Source: Sphingomonas aurea
GTDB taxonomy: Bacteria > Pseudomonadota > Alphaproteobacteria > Sphingomonadales > Sphingomonadaceae
Direction: 5' to 3'
Length of the DNA: 64,000 bases
Assembly: GCF_030678875.1 (NCBI RefSeq)
Contig: NZ_JAUUDS010000006.1
Coordinates: forward strand, 62,001 to 126,000
Shown here: positions 8,465 to 15,624 of the stretch, piece after piece
Layout of the letters: every line of letters starts with the position of its first letter
Position numbering within the stretch: the stretch's first letter is position 1
Notes under the pieces: model-generated
What the model was told of the DNA's origin: nothing
Database searches by the model: none
What the model saw: the letters and a program-made list of their open reading frames with translations, nothing else
Made by a program: the position numbers and the translations under genes

Positions 8465-9090
8465 TGGCCGGGGTAATCGGCGCGACCAGCGGCAAGTTCG
8501 TGCTAGCCGGTGCGCTGCTGCTGCTGAAGGGCGGGGTCGACGGTCAGCCTGCCCGCATTGCCATCGCGCCCGGTGCGCCGACGTCGGCGGTCGGCACCGG
8601 CGTCGACGCGCATGGCGGCGACGAGCGGACCATCCACCTGCGCGCCGAGAGCTTCCGCGCCCGCATCGCCGCGGTCGAGCCGCAGCCGGCGGCGGATGCG
8701 CAGTTGCGCATCGGCCAGGATGTGCTCGCGGCCCATCCGATCGCGATCGACTTCGCCCGGCGCACGCTCGAACTGCTGTTGCCGGGCGAGGCCCGCGCGT
8801 TCGAACGCGACGCCACCCCGATCGCTGTCGGCCACGCGGCGGACGGCAGCCTGTCGGTTGAGATCACCCAAGCCGGCCAGCCGCCGCAGCGCGCGCTGCT
8901 CGACCTGGGGAGCGCCAGCGGCATCACCGCGTCCCGTCTGGCACCGGACGCATCGGTGACGGTCGGCGGCGTCGCCCTGCCCGGCGCCGACGTTGCGGAC
9001 GGTCCGCGCCCGGTCGTCGGCCTCTACGCGTTCCGCCGCAGCCGCGTGGTCTTCGACCTGGGTCACGACCGGATCTGGGTTCGCCGCTGA
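8464..9090 (+). CDS. Small retropepsin-like protein with degenerate active site
   Basis: Protein of 208 aa at the end of the metal efflux operon, with its start overlapping the channel gene stop. The segment GQDVLAAHPIAIDFARRTLEL matches the G-x-D-x-L / IDF-x-x-RxLxL pattern that follows the first half of bacterial clan-AA aspartyl protease domains. A second half contains LLDLGSASGITASRL where an active enzyme has D-T-G-A; here it reads D-L-G-S, and no intact DTG is visible in the first half. It is therefore probably a non-catalytic or altered retropepsin fold. No clear signal peptide was found, although residues 12-23 are hydrophobic. Its role in the efflux operon is unknown. Confidence 0.6.
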   Translation: MAGVIGATSGKFVLAGALLLLKGGVDGQPARIAIAPGAPTSAVGTGVDAHGGDERTIHLRAESFRARIAAVEPQPAADAQLRIGQDVLAAHPIAIDFARRTLELLLPGEARAFERDATPIAVGHAADGSLSVEITQAGQPPQRALLDLGSASGITASRLAPDASVTVGGVALPGADVADGPRPVVGLYAFRRSRVVFDLGHDRIWVRR

Positions 9091-9120
9091 ACCCCGCACG
9101 GCGTCGACCGTTGGGGACCG

Positions 9121-10194
9121 GTGTCGACCGCTCCCCTCCTGCGCGCCTGGCAACCGCGGCGCCTGATCGTCACCCGGTCGGCGCAGGGCTTCGCCCATGG
9201 GCGCGCGATCATGGACCGTGCGGCCTCGCTCGACATAGAAGTGGTCGAACTGCCCGGCGACCGGTTGTCGCTCGCCCTGCCCGAAGATTCCCGCCGCGCC
9301 TATGCCGAGGCCAAGGCGACCCTCGCCGTCGTCGTCGCGCCACCGTCGAAGCGCCGCCTGCAACCGATCGCGCCCAGCGCCGACTGGCGCGTCGACCTGG
9401 CCGAGGGGTGCCCAGCGCATTGCAGCTACTGCTATCTCGCCGGCTCGCTGAAAGGGCCGCCGATCACCCGCGTCTACGCCAATCTCGACGAGATCCTCGC
9501 CGGCCTGCCGCCCTATCTGGGACAGGGCACGATCACGTCGCGCCGCGACGACCGCGCGCATGAGGGCACGACGTTCGAGGCAAGCTGCTACACCGACCCG
9601 CTCGCGCTGGAGCCGCTGACCGGCTCGCTGTCGGCGGCGATCCGCTGGTTCGGCGAATGGGACGTGGCGGCGCAGTTGCGCTTCACAACCAAGTTCGCCG
9701 ACGTCGCGCCGCTGCTCGACATTCCCCATCACGGCCGCACGCGGATGCGCGCCTCGGTCAACCCGCGCGCCTTTGCCCGGTTCGAGGGCGGCACCGCGCC
9801 GGTCGCGGCCCGGCTCGTCGCGCTCCGCCGCATGGCCGATGCCGGCTATCCGGTCGGGCTGACCATCGCCCCGATCATCGCGGCGGAGGGCTGGCAGCCG
9901 GCCTACGGCGACCTGATCGACGCCATCGCCGCACAGCTGGCGGGCGTGACCGGGCTGGACCTGACGGTCGAGCTTATCACCCACCGCTTCACCGCCGGAT
10001 CGAAGGCGGTGCTCGACAGCTGGTATCCCGGATCGGCGCTCGACATGAGCGGGCAGGACCGCGTCACCAAGCGGACCAAGTTCGGTACCGAAAAGCAGGT
10101 CTACGACGCCGCGACGATGCGGGCGCTGCGCAGTTTTTTCGAGGCACGGATCGGCGACGCGCTGCCGATGGCGCGGATCCTCTACTGGACATGA
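9121..10194 (+). CDS. Spore photoproduct lyase-like radical SAM protein
   Basis: Radical SAM enzyme of 357 aa. The 4Fe-4S cluster motif CPAHCSYC places cysteines at 97, 101 and 104 (Cx3Cx2C). The segment TFEASCYTDPLALEP holds a cysteine at 156 that aligns with the hydrogen-donating Cys141 of Bacillus SplB. The family repairs spore photoproduct, a thymine dimer, in endospores. This organism does not sporulate, so the substrate is probably a different UV or nucleic-acid lesion; that is inference. The GTG start at 9121 follows GGGGACC; the in-frame upstream sequence is short. Its stop overlaps the start of the phosphoesterase gene (ATGA). Confidence 0.85.
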   Translation: MSTAPLLRAWQPRRLIVTRSAQGFAHGRAIMDRAASLDIEVVELPGDRLSLALPEDSRRAYAEAKATLAVVVAPPSKRRLQPIAPSADWRVDLAEGCPAHCSYCYLAGSLKGPPITRVYANLDEILAGLPPYLGQGTITSRRDDRAHEGTTFEASCYTDPLALEPLTGSLSAAIRWFGEWDVAAQLRFTTKFADVAPLLDIPHHGRTRMRASVNPRAFARFEGGTAPVAARLVALRRMADAGYPVGLTIAPIIAAEGWQPAYGDLIDAIAAQLAGVTGLDLTVELITHRFTAGSKAVLDSWYPGSALDMSGQDRVTKRTKFGTEKQVYDAATMRALRSFFEARIGDALPMARILYWT

Positions 10195-10697
10195 CACTGT
10201 TCTTCACCGCCGACACGCATTTCGGCGACCACCGCACGATCAACATCCGCGGCCGCCCCTTCGCCGACGTCGCCGCGATGGACGCGCTGCTGATCGATGG
10301 CTGGAACGCCGTCGTCGGTCCGAATGACGAGGTCTGGCACCTCGGCGACGTGGCCCGGCGGCCCGCCGATGTCCCAGCCCTGCTAGTGCGCCTGAACGGC
10401 ACCAAGCACCTGATCCGCGGCAATATCGATACCGACGGGGCATCGACGGCGCAGGGCTGGTGCAGCGTCGGCGACTATGCGGAGATCGCGGTCGGCGACC
10501 GCCGGCTGGTGCTGTGCCACTATCCCTTCCGCAGCTGGAACGGCCAGCATCGCGGCGCGCTGAACCTGCACGGGCACAGTCATGGCCGGCTGAAGCCGCT
10601 GCCGCGCCAGTATGACGTCGGCGTCGACGTTCACGGCTTTGCGCCGGTCACGCTCGATCGCCTGCTGCTCGGACAGAAGAAGGACGACGCGGCTTGA
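10191..10697 (+). CDS. Calcineurin-like metallophosphoesterase
   Basis: Cytoplasmic metallophosphoesterase of 168 aa. All the metal-ligand blocks of the family are present in order: DTHFGDH (residues 7-13), the GDV block, RGNID, CHYPFRSW and GHSHGRL. It is a small single-domain protein of the type often found in phages and alphaproteobacteria; the phosphate ester substrate is unknown. Start overlaps the stop of the radical SAM gene by ATGA, so the two are translated together and may act on the same nucleic-acid damage or nucleotide product (inference). It ends 36 bp before tRNA-Leu(TAA). Confidence 0.85.
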   Translation: MTLFFTADTHFGDHRTINIRGRPFADVAAMDALLIDGWNAVVGPNDEVWHLGDVARRPADVPALLVRLNGTKHLIRGNIDTDGASTAQGWCSVGDYAEIAVGDRRLVLCHYPFRSWNGQHRGALNLHGHSHGRLKPLPRQYDVGVDVHGFAPVTLDRLLLGQKKDDAA

Positions 10698-10729
10698 CCC
10701 GCCCGCCCGCATCGGGCTTTCCCTGCAAC

Positions 10730-12262
10730 GTGCGCGGACGTGGCGGAATCGGTAGACGCTGCCGACTTAAAATCGGCTTCCATCGGAGTACGGGTTCGAG
10801 TCCCGTCGTCCGCACCATCGCCCTGCTGCTCGCCGGACTGGCCGCCGGCTGCGAGCGGCGGCCCGATTCGGGTCCGGTCGTCGCCAGTGCGATCACGGAG
10901 CCGGGCATACGGGGCATCTCGCTCGACGATCTGGCGGACCGCTCGCCACCCGCCAGCCTGCCGGCGCGGCTGCTGATCGACGCGACCGGGCAGGGCCTGG
11001 TCCGCTTCGACGCCGCCGGCCAGATCGAACCGGGGCTGGCGGAACGCTGGACGGTCCTCGACGGCGGCGGAAGCTATATCTTCCGCCTGCGCGAGGCGTA
11101 CTGGCAGGACGGCACCCGCGTCACCGCCGAACAGGTGGTGCAGCTGCTCCGCCGCCGGCTGTCGCCGCGCAGCGACAATCCGCTGTCCCCCTTCCTGACC
11201 GCGATCGACGAGATCGTCATCATGACCCCGCAGGTCATCGAGATCCGCCTGTCGCGGCCCCGGCCCGACCTGCTGAAGCTGTTCGCCCAGCCCGAGCTGA
11301 CGTTGATCCGCCCCGCCCCTGCCTGGGGCAGCGGGCCGCTGCGCATGGCCAAGGCGGGCGCCGCGCCGCTGCTGCGCCCCGCTTTCGATCCCGGCCGCGC
11401 CGACCCCGACGACCAGCGCGAGCTGGAGCCCGAGCAGGACGTGCGGCTGATCGGCGAGCGAGCGTCGCTGGCCATCCTGCGCTTCGCGATGCGCCGGTCT
11501 GACTATGTCGCGGGGGGCAGCTTCGCCGACTGGCCGCTGCTCGCGACCGTCGACCTGCCGCGCACCGCGGTGCGGATCGATCCGGCAGCGGGGCTGTTCG
11601 GGCTGGCGGTGGTCCGGCGCGAGGGGTTCCTGGCAGATGCCGGTAACCGGCTGGCCCTGTCGGAGGCGATCGATCGGGCCCAGCTGGTCGCCGCGATCGC
11701 CCCGACCTGGGAGGCCGCGGATCGTATCCTGCCCGACACGCTCGACTCCGCCGCGCCGCCACAGGTGCCAAGCTGGTCGCTGCTGACGCTGGAGCAGCGC
11801 CGCGCCGCCGCGCAGGCGCGGGTCGCGGCCTGGCCGGAGCAGGTGCGGCTGCGTATCGCCCTGCCGCGCGGGTCGGGCGCGACATTGCTCTACGGATCGC
11901 TGGCTGCGTCGTTCGCGAGCGTTGGCGTCGTGCTCGACCGGGTCGCGCCGACGGAAGAGGCGGATCTGCGACTGATCGACGTGGTCGCCCCTTATGACAG
12001 CGCGCGCTGGTATCTGGCGACCGCCTGCGCCCCTTGCGCGGAACCCGCGACGCAGGCGCTGGAGGCGGCACGCACGGCGCCCGATCAGGCGAGCCGCGGC
12101 GCCGCGATCGCCGCAGCGGATGTGGAGATGAATGCCGACGGCGCCTTCATCCCCCTCGCCCGGCCGCTCCGCTGGTCGCTGGTCGCGACGCGACTGGCGG
12201 CGTGGCAGCCGAACGCGCGCGCGTGGCACCCGTTGAATCGGCTGCGCCCCGACGCCAATTGA
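10730..12262 (+). CDS. SBP_bac_5-type ABC transporter substrate-binding lipoprotein; start unclear
   Basis: Periplasmic solute-binding protein of about 480 aa resembling the oligopeptide/dipeptide-binding family: LAERWTVLDGGGSYIFRLREA and WQDGTRVTAEQVVQLLRRRLS are the conserved N-lobe blocks. A lipobox-like segment, TIALLLAGLAAGC, begins at the last bases of tRNA-Leu. No ATG, GTG or TTG lies in frame between the tRNA and the mature domain. The only standard in-frame starts are a GTG just before the tRNA (10730, used here) and a TTG at 10694. Codons for VRTIALLLAGLAAGC would make an ideal lipoprotein signal if the V (GTC, inside the tRNA 3' strand) were the initiator. No permease or ATPase genes are adjacent, so the ligand is unknown. 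Confidence 0.7.
   Translation: MRGRGGIGRRCRLKIGFHRSTGSSPVVRTIALLLAGLAAGCERRPDSGPVVASAITEPGIRGISLDDLADRSPPASLPARLLIDATGQGLVRFDAAGQIEPGLAERWTVLDGGGSYIFRLREAYWQDGTRVTAEQVVQLLRRRLSPRSDNPLSPFLTAIDEIVIMTPQVIEIRLSRPRPDLLKLFAQPELTLIRPAPAWGSGPLRMAKAGAAPLLRPAFDPGRADPDDQRELEPEQDVRLIGERASLAILRFAMRRSDYVAGGSFADWPLLATVDLPRTAVRIDPAAGLFGLAVVRREGFLADAGNRLALSEAIDRAQLVAAIAPTWEAADRILPDTLDSAAPPQVPSWSLLTLEQRRAAAQARVAAWPEQVRLRIALPRGSGATLLYGSLAASFASVGVVLDRVAPTEEADLRLIDVVAPYDSARWYLATACAPCAEPATQALEAARTAPDQASRGAAIAAADVEMNADGAFIPLARPLRWSLVATRLAAWQPNARAWHPLNRLRPDAN
10734..10817 (+). tRNA. tRNA-Leu (TAA)
   Basis: An 84-nt class II tRNA with encoded CCA. The acceptor stem pairs GCGGACG (10734-10740) with CGTCCGC (10807-10813). 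The loop CTTAAAA gives anticodon TAA. The T-arm GGGTTCGAGTCCC is present. Its 3' end runs straight into the coding sequence of the following lipoprotein. Confidence 0.95.
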
Positions 12263-12267
12263 GGATC

Positions 12268-12672
12268 ATGGCCAACACCGCATCGCTCGACCGCCTCCCC
12301 CTGGACTGTGACCCCGCCGCGATCCGGCGCCGGATCGAGACAATGGAGCGGCTGCTGGAGCGCAGCTTCACCGTCCCCGGCATCAATCGCCCGGTCGGCC
12401 TGGACTTCATCGTCGGGCTGGTGCCGGTGATCGGCGACGTGCTGGCCGCGGCGATGGGCAGCTGGATCGTGTGGGAAGCGCGCAACCTGGGCATGTCGAA
12501 GTTACAGCTGGCACGGATGGCCGGCAATGTCGGCTTCGACGCGATGCTGGGCCTGGTCCCCTTCGTGGGCGATGCGGCGGACTTCTTCTTCCGGTCGAAC
12601 ACCCGCAACCTGCGGATCATCCGCAAGCACCTCGACAAGCATCACCCCGGCACGGTGACGCTGGAGGGTTAG
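12268..12672 (+). CDS. DUF4112-type small membrane-associated protein
   Basis: Protein of 134 aa with two related hydrophobic blocks, LDFIVGLVPVIGDVLAAAMG (about residues 46-65) and FDAMLGLVPFVGDAADFFFR (about 91-110), each with a GLVP-x-x-GD core. This repeat is the hallmark of DUF4112 proteins, common in proteobacteria and of unknown function. The N- and C-terminal parts are basic and soluble-looking. Start ATG at 12268 follows GAGG six bases after the lipoprotein stop. Its stop codon overlaps the stop of the convergent RNase T2 gene by a few bases, so the two transcripts must overlap at their 3' ends. Confidence 0.75.
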   Translation: MANTASLDRLPLDCDPAAIRRRIETMERLLERSFTVPGINRPVGLDFIVGLVPVIGDVLAAAMGSWIVWEARNLGMSKLQLARMAGNVGFDAMLGLVPFVGDAADFFFRSNTRNLRIIRKHLDKHHPGTVTLEG

Positions 12673-13385
12673 CGCCGCCCCCGCCAGATGCGCAGGTCCG
12701 CATTCGGTGCCAGTCCGCCCTGATGGACCGGGCAGCGGCGATAGCGGAAATCCTTGCTCAGGCAGATCCACACCTCGTCCAGCCAGCCCTGCCGGTCGGC
12801 GGTGATGCGCATCATCTCAGGCGCCAGGCCCGGATTGCGCGCGGCGATCGCGCTCGCCAGTCCGCCGGCGGTCAGCGACCGCCGCGACAGCGCATCCATG
12901 TCCGGGAAGCGGAGTCGCCGGTACAGCGCGGTCGAGCGTGCGAAGTAGCGCGCAGGGGTATAGCCCGCCATGCAGGTGCCGTGCTTGGCCCATTCATGCT
13001 GCTGCAGCTGCGCAGACGGCGTCGCGCACAGATGCGCGCGGATCACCCGCGCCGGCACGATCTGCGCCGGGCGACAATATTGCGGCCACTGCTTCTCCAC
13101 CCCGTCCGGCCACAGGCCGTGCAGGGTGAAGCCGAAGCGGTTGTCCTCGCCGCACTGGAAGCGCGAGGTGGGTCGGTCGCCGGCGCCGCTCCGGCAGAAT
13201 TGCGGCGACCAGCTGATCGCCAGCGTATAGCTGCCGATCAGCACCACCCGACGCGGCTGCTCGCGGCTCGGCAGATCCGGGCGGACGCGCGGCACCTCGC
13301 CCGGCACGGCGCATTGCAGCGCCTGGGCGTGGAGCGTCACCGGCGCGGCCAGCATCGCCGCGACGATCAGCAGCCGGTGGATCAC
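12669..13385 (-). CDS. Secreted ribonuclease T2 family protein
   Basis: Periplasmic or secreted endoribonuclease of 238 aa. A signal peptide (MIHRLLIVAAMLAAPVTLHAQA) is followed by the two catalytic segments of the family: FTLHGLWPD with His89, and HEWAKHGTC with His130, Glu131, Lys134 and His135. Several cysteines that could form disulfides are present. It would degrade RNA non-specifically via 2',3'-cyclic phosphates. The start is GTG at 13385, overlapping the stop of the upstream membrane protein gene (GTGA), so the two are coupled. It converges with and overlaps the DUF4112 gene at its 3' end. Confidence 0.9.
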   Translation of the reverse strand: MIHRLLIVAAMLAAPVTLHAQALQCAVPGEVPRVRPDLPSREQPRRVVLIGSYTLAISWSPQFCRSGAGDRPTSRFQCGEDNRFGFTLHGLWPDGVEKQWPQYCRPAQIVPARVIRAHLCATPSAQLQQHEWAKHGTCMAGYTPARYFARSTALYRRLRFPDMDALSRRSLTAGGLASAIAARNPGLAPEMMRITADRQGWLDEVWICLSKDFRYRRCPVHQGGLAPNADLRIWRGRR

Positions 13386-13783
13386 GCGTCCTCCTCCCAG
13401 TCGTCATGTGCCCGCGCGAACCAGGTCGCGGCGTTCGGCCGGAACAGCAGCACCGCACCCAGCACGGTCAGCACCACCTGCACCGTGTTGATGACGCCGA
13501 GCAGCCCCAGCGCCACCTGCCCGCTCGCGATCTGCCACAGCAGCGATGCGGCGCCGAGCGCGGTCAGCACCACCAGCAGTACCCGCGCGACGTTGCTCCC
13601 ACGGCGCGTGGCGAACAGGATCAGCAGCAGGAACGCGCCGACGATCAGCGCCGTGACCCCCGCCGCCAGCCCGGTGCCATACACCTCCTGCAACGGCCCC
13701 CACGCCATCACCGTGCCGGCCAGCAGCAGTACGGTCGCCAGCAGATAGAGCCGCTCGGCGTGGATCACGGATTTCGGGCGCAC
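13382..13783 (-). CDS. Small multi-pass membrane protein, function unknown
   Basis: A protein of about 133 aa with roughly four hydrophobic segments: LYLLATVLLLAGTVMAWG, LAAGVTALIVGAFLLLILFA, VARVLLVVLTALGAASLLW and VALGLLGVINTVQVVLTVLG. It ends in an acidic tail, DDWEEDA. The GTG at 13783 was chosen because an AAGGGGA sequence lies at a suitable distance upstream; GTGs at 13789 and 13768 are alternatives. An in-frame upward extension overlaps nadC on the same strand and is not protein-like. It is coupled to the RNase T2 gene by GTGA. No functional family was recognised. Confidence 0.6.
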   Translation of the reverse strand: MRPKSVIHAERLYLLATVLLLAGTVMAWGPLQEVYGTGLAAGVTALIVGAFLLLILFATRRGSNVARVLLVVLTALGAASLLWQIASGQVALGLLGVINTVQVVLTVLGAVLLFRPNAATWFARAHDDWEEDA

Positions 13784-13821
13784 CCGCACTTCCCCTTCGT
13801 CGTTCGCCCGCACCCTAGGAG

Positions 13822-14667
13822 TTAGGCCGCCGAGAAATCCAGCCCGATATCGACCGCCGGCGCCGATTGGGTCAGTCGCCCGACGCTGACATAGGTCACG
13901 CCCGTCGCCGCGATCGCGCCGATCGTGTCGAGCGTCACGCCGCCCGACGCCTCGGTCGGCACGCGGCCGGCGACGATCGCCACCGCCTCCGCCAGCTTCG
14001 GCGCGGACATGTTGTCGAGCAGCAGGTGGGTCGCGCCCGCACCGATCGCCGGCTCGATCTGGTCGAGCCGGTCGACCTCCACGATGATGCGCGCCATCCC
14101 GGCGGCGACCGCGCGCTCGACCGCCGGCGCGACTCCGCCCGCGACCGCGACGTGATTGTCCTTTATCATCGCCGCGTCCCACAGGCCCATGCGGTGATTG
14201 TGCGCGCCGCCCATCCGCGTCGCGTACTTCTCCAGCAAGCGCAGACCCGGGATGGTCTTGCGCGTGTCGAGCAGGATCGCCCCCGTATCGCCCATCGCGT
14301 CGACATAGGCGGCGGCCAGCGTCGCGATGCCCGACAGATGCTGCACCGTGTTGAGCGCCGACCGCTCCGCGGTCAGCAGCGCACGGGCATTGCCCGACAG
14401 GCGCAGCAGCACCGTGCCCGCCGCCACGCGGTCGCCATCCGTCACGCAGCGCTCCACCACGACATCGGGATCGAGCGCGCGAAAGAACGCCTCGGCCAGC
14501 GGCAGCCCGGCAACCGCCATCGGCTCACGCGCGGCCATCACGCCGGTGAAGCGCGCATCGGCCGGGATCACCGCGGCGGAGGTGACGTCGCCGACGGGAC
14601 CCAAATCCTCGGCAAGGACAGCGTTGATGAAGCCGTCCAGGTCGAAGTCGGGGGGCAGGTTCTTCAT
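13822..14667 (-). CDS. nadC: Nicotinate-nucleotide pyrophosphorylase (carboxylating) NadC
   Basis: Quinolinate phosphoribosyltransferase, 281 aa, which converts quinolinate and PRPP to nicotinate mononucleotide in de novo NAD synthesis. The family blocks are all present: LAEDLGPVGDVTS near the N-terminus, ERSALNTVQHLSGIAT, LDTRKTIPGLRLLEKYA, GGAHNHRMGLWDAAMIKDNH, and the C-terminal EASGGVTLDTIGAIAATGV. Length is normal. The start at 14667 overlaps the stop of the epimerase-like gene (ATGA). nadA and nadB are not in the window. Confidence 0.95.
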   Translation of the reverse strand: MKNLPPDFDLDGFINAVLAEDLGPVGDVTSAAVIPADARFTGVMAAREPMAVAGLPLAEAFFRALDPDVVVERCVTDGDRVAAGTVLLRLSGNARALLTAERSALNTVQHLSGIATLAAAYVDAMGDTGAILLDTRKTIPGLRLLEKYATRMGGAHNHRMGLWDAAMIKDNHVAVAGGVAPAVERAVAAGMARIIVEVDRLDQIEPAIGAGATHLLLDNMSAPKLAEAVAIVAGRVPTEASGGVTLDTIGAIAATGVTYVSVGRLTQSAPAVDIGLDFSAA

Positions 14668-15545
14668 CGGGGTTCCACCGTCACGTTCATCATGATCCGC
14701 TTCTCGCCGCCGGGCGCGACTTCGAAGACGCCGGGTTTGTCGCGGAACTCGCCGGCGAACCCTTCCGGATCGGCGATGCCGTGCCAGGGTTCGATGCATA
14801 GGAAGGCCGCGCCGGGCTTGGTCCAGATGCCCAGCGCCGGCGTGTTGGGAAATTGCACGCGCAGCCGCCCGCCCGTCGCGCCGCCATAGGTGACCGCATC
14901 GGACTCGACGGGGTCCCAGACCAGCGCGTCATGCGCGAACAGCGCGTCCGCCAGGTGCAGCGTGCGCCCTTCGAGCGGGCTGTCGGCCGTGGCCGCGGCG
15001 ATCAGCCCGTCAGGCGCGATCTCGCGCAGGCGGCCGGGCTCGTCGCGGTCGAAGACGATGCGGTGGTCGCTTCGCGGCGCGCCGTAGGGCAGTGGCCAGG
15101 CGAAGGCGGGATGGAAGCCGAACTGCGCCAGCAACGGCCGATCGGGGTCGCGATTGACGATCGTCGCGGTCACCCGCAGCGTCGCGCCGTCGAGCGCGAA
15201 ATGCAGTCGCACTTCGAAATCAAAGGGGTAGCTGGCCTGCGTCTCCGCATCGGCCGCCAGGGCGAACACGACGGACGTCGCATCCTGCTCCACCACCGCG
15301 AACATCCGGTCGCGGGCGAAGCCGTGCTTGCTCATCGGATAGTCGCGCCCGTCGACCCGGATCGTGCCGCTGTGCGTCATGCCGATCACCGGGAACAGCA
15401 CGGGGGCATGTTTGGGCCAGAAGGCGGGATCGGCGTCGGTCATCAGCTCGGCACCGTCCGCGTCGCGCAGATGCGTCAGCTCCGCCCCGAACGGATTGAT
15501 CGCGGCGGAGAGATGGTCGTTGGTCAGCCAGATCAGGTCGGTCAT
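14664..15545 (-). CDS. Aldose 1-epimerase family protein
   Basis: Galactose mutarotase-like protein of 293 aa that probably interconverts anomers of a sugar or sugar phosphate in the cytoplasm (no signal peptide). The beta-sandwich family blocks are visible: WPKHAPVLFPVIGMTHSG, the histidine motif QFGFHPAFAWPLP, and the C-terminal catalytic-glutamate region CIEPWHGIADPEGF. The start at 15545 has an ACAGGAA ribosome site five bases upstream; a 14-codon longer form lacks one. The gene ends overlapping nadC. The specific sugar cannot be told from the sequence. Confidence 0.8.
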   Translation of the reverse strand: MTDLIWLTNDHLSAAINPFGAELTHLRDADGAELMTDADPAFWPKHAPVLFPVIGMTHSGTIRVDGRDYPMSKHGFARDRMFAVVEQDATSVVFALAADAETQASYPFDFEVRLHFALDGATLRVTATIVNRDPDRPLLAQFGFHPAFAWPLPYGAPRSDHRIVFDRDEPGRLREIAPDGLIAAATADSPLEGRTLHLADALFAHDALVWDPVESDAVTYGGATGGRLRVQFPNTPALGIWTKPGAAFLCIEPWHGIADPEGFAGEFRDKPGVFEVAPGGEKRIMMNVTVEPR

Positions 15546-15624
15546 CGCTGTTCCTGTCGCAGGCCGGGATCGGCCGCCTTCTCGCACCCCCGGCGCAGGC
15601 TGGGGTCTGGTCCTTGCCGAAGCG

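Noticed and set aside
13784..14182. N-terminal extension of the small membrane protein upstream of 13783
   Set aside because: The in-frame extension lies within nadC on the same strand in another frame, is glycine/arginine-rich without hydrophobic or domain features, and GTG starts close to the first membrane segment are available.
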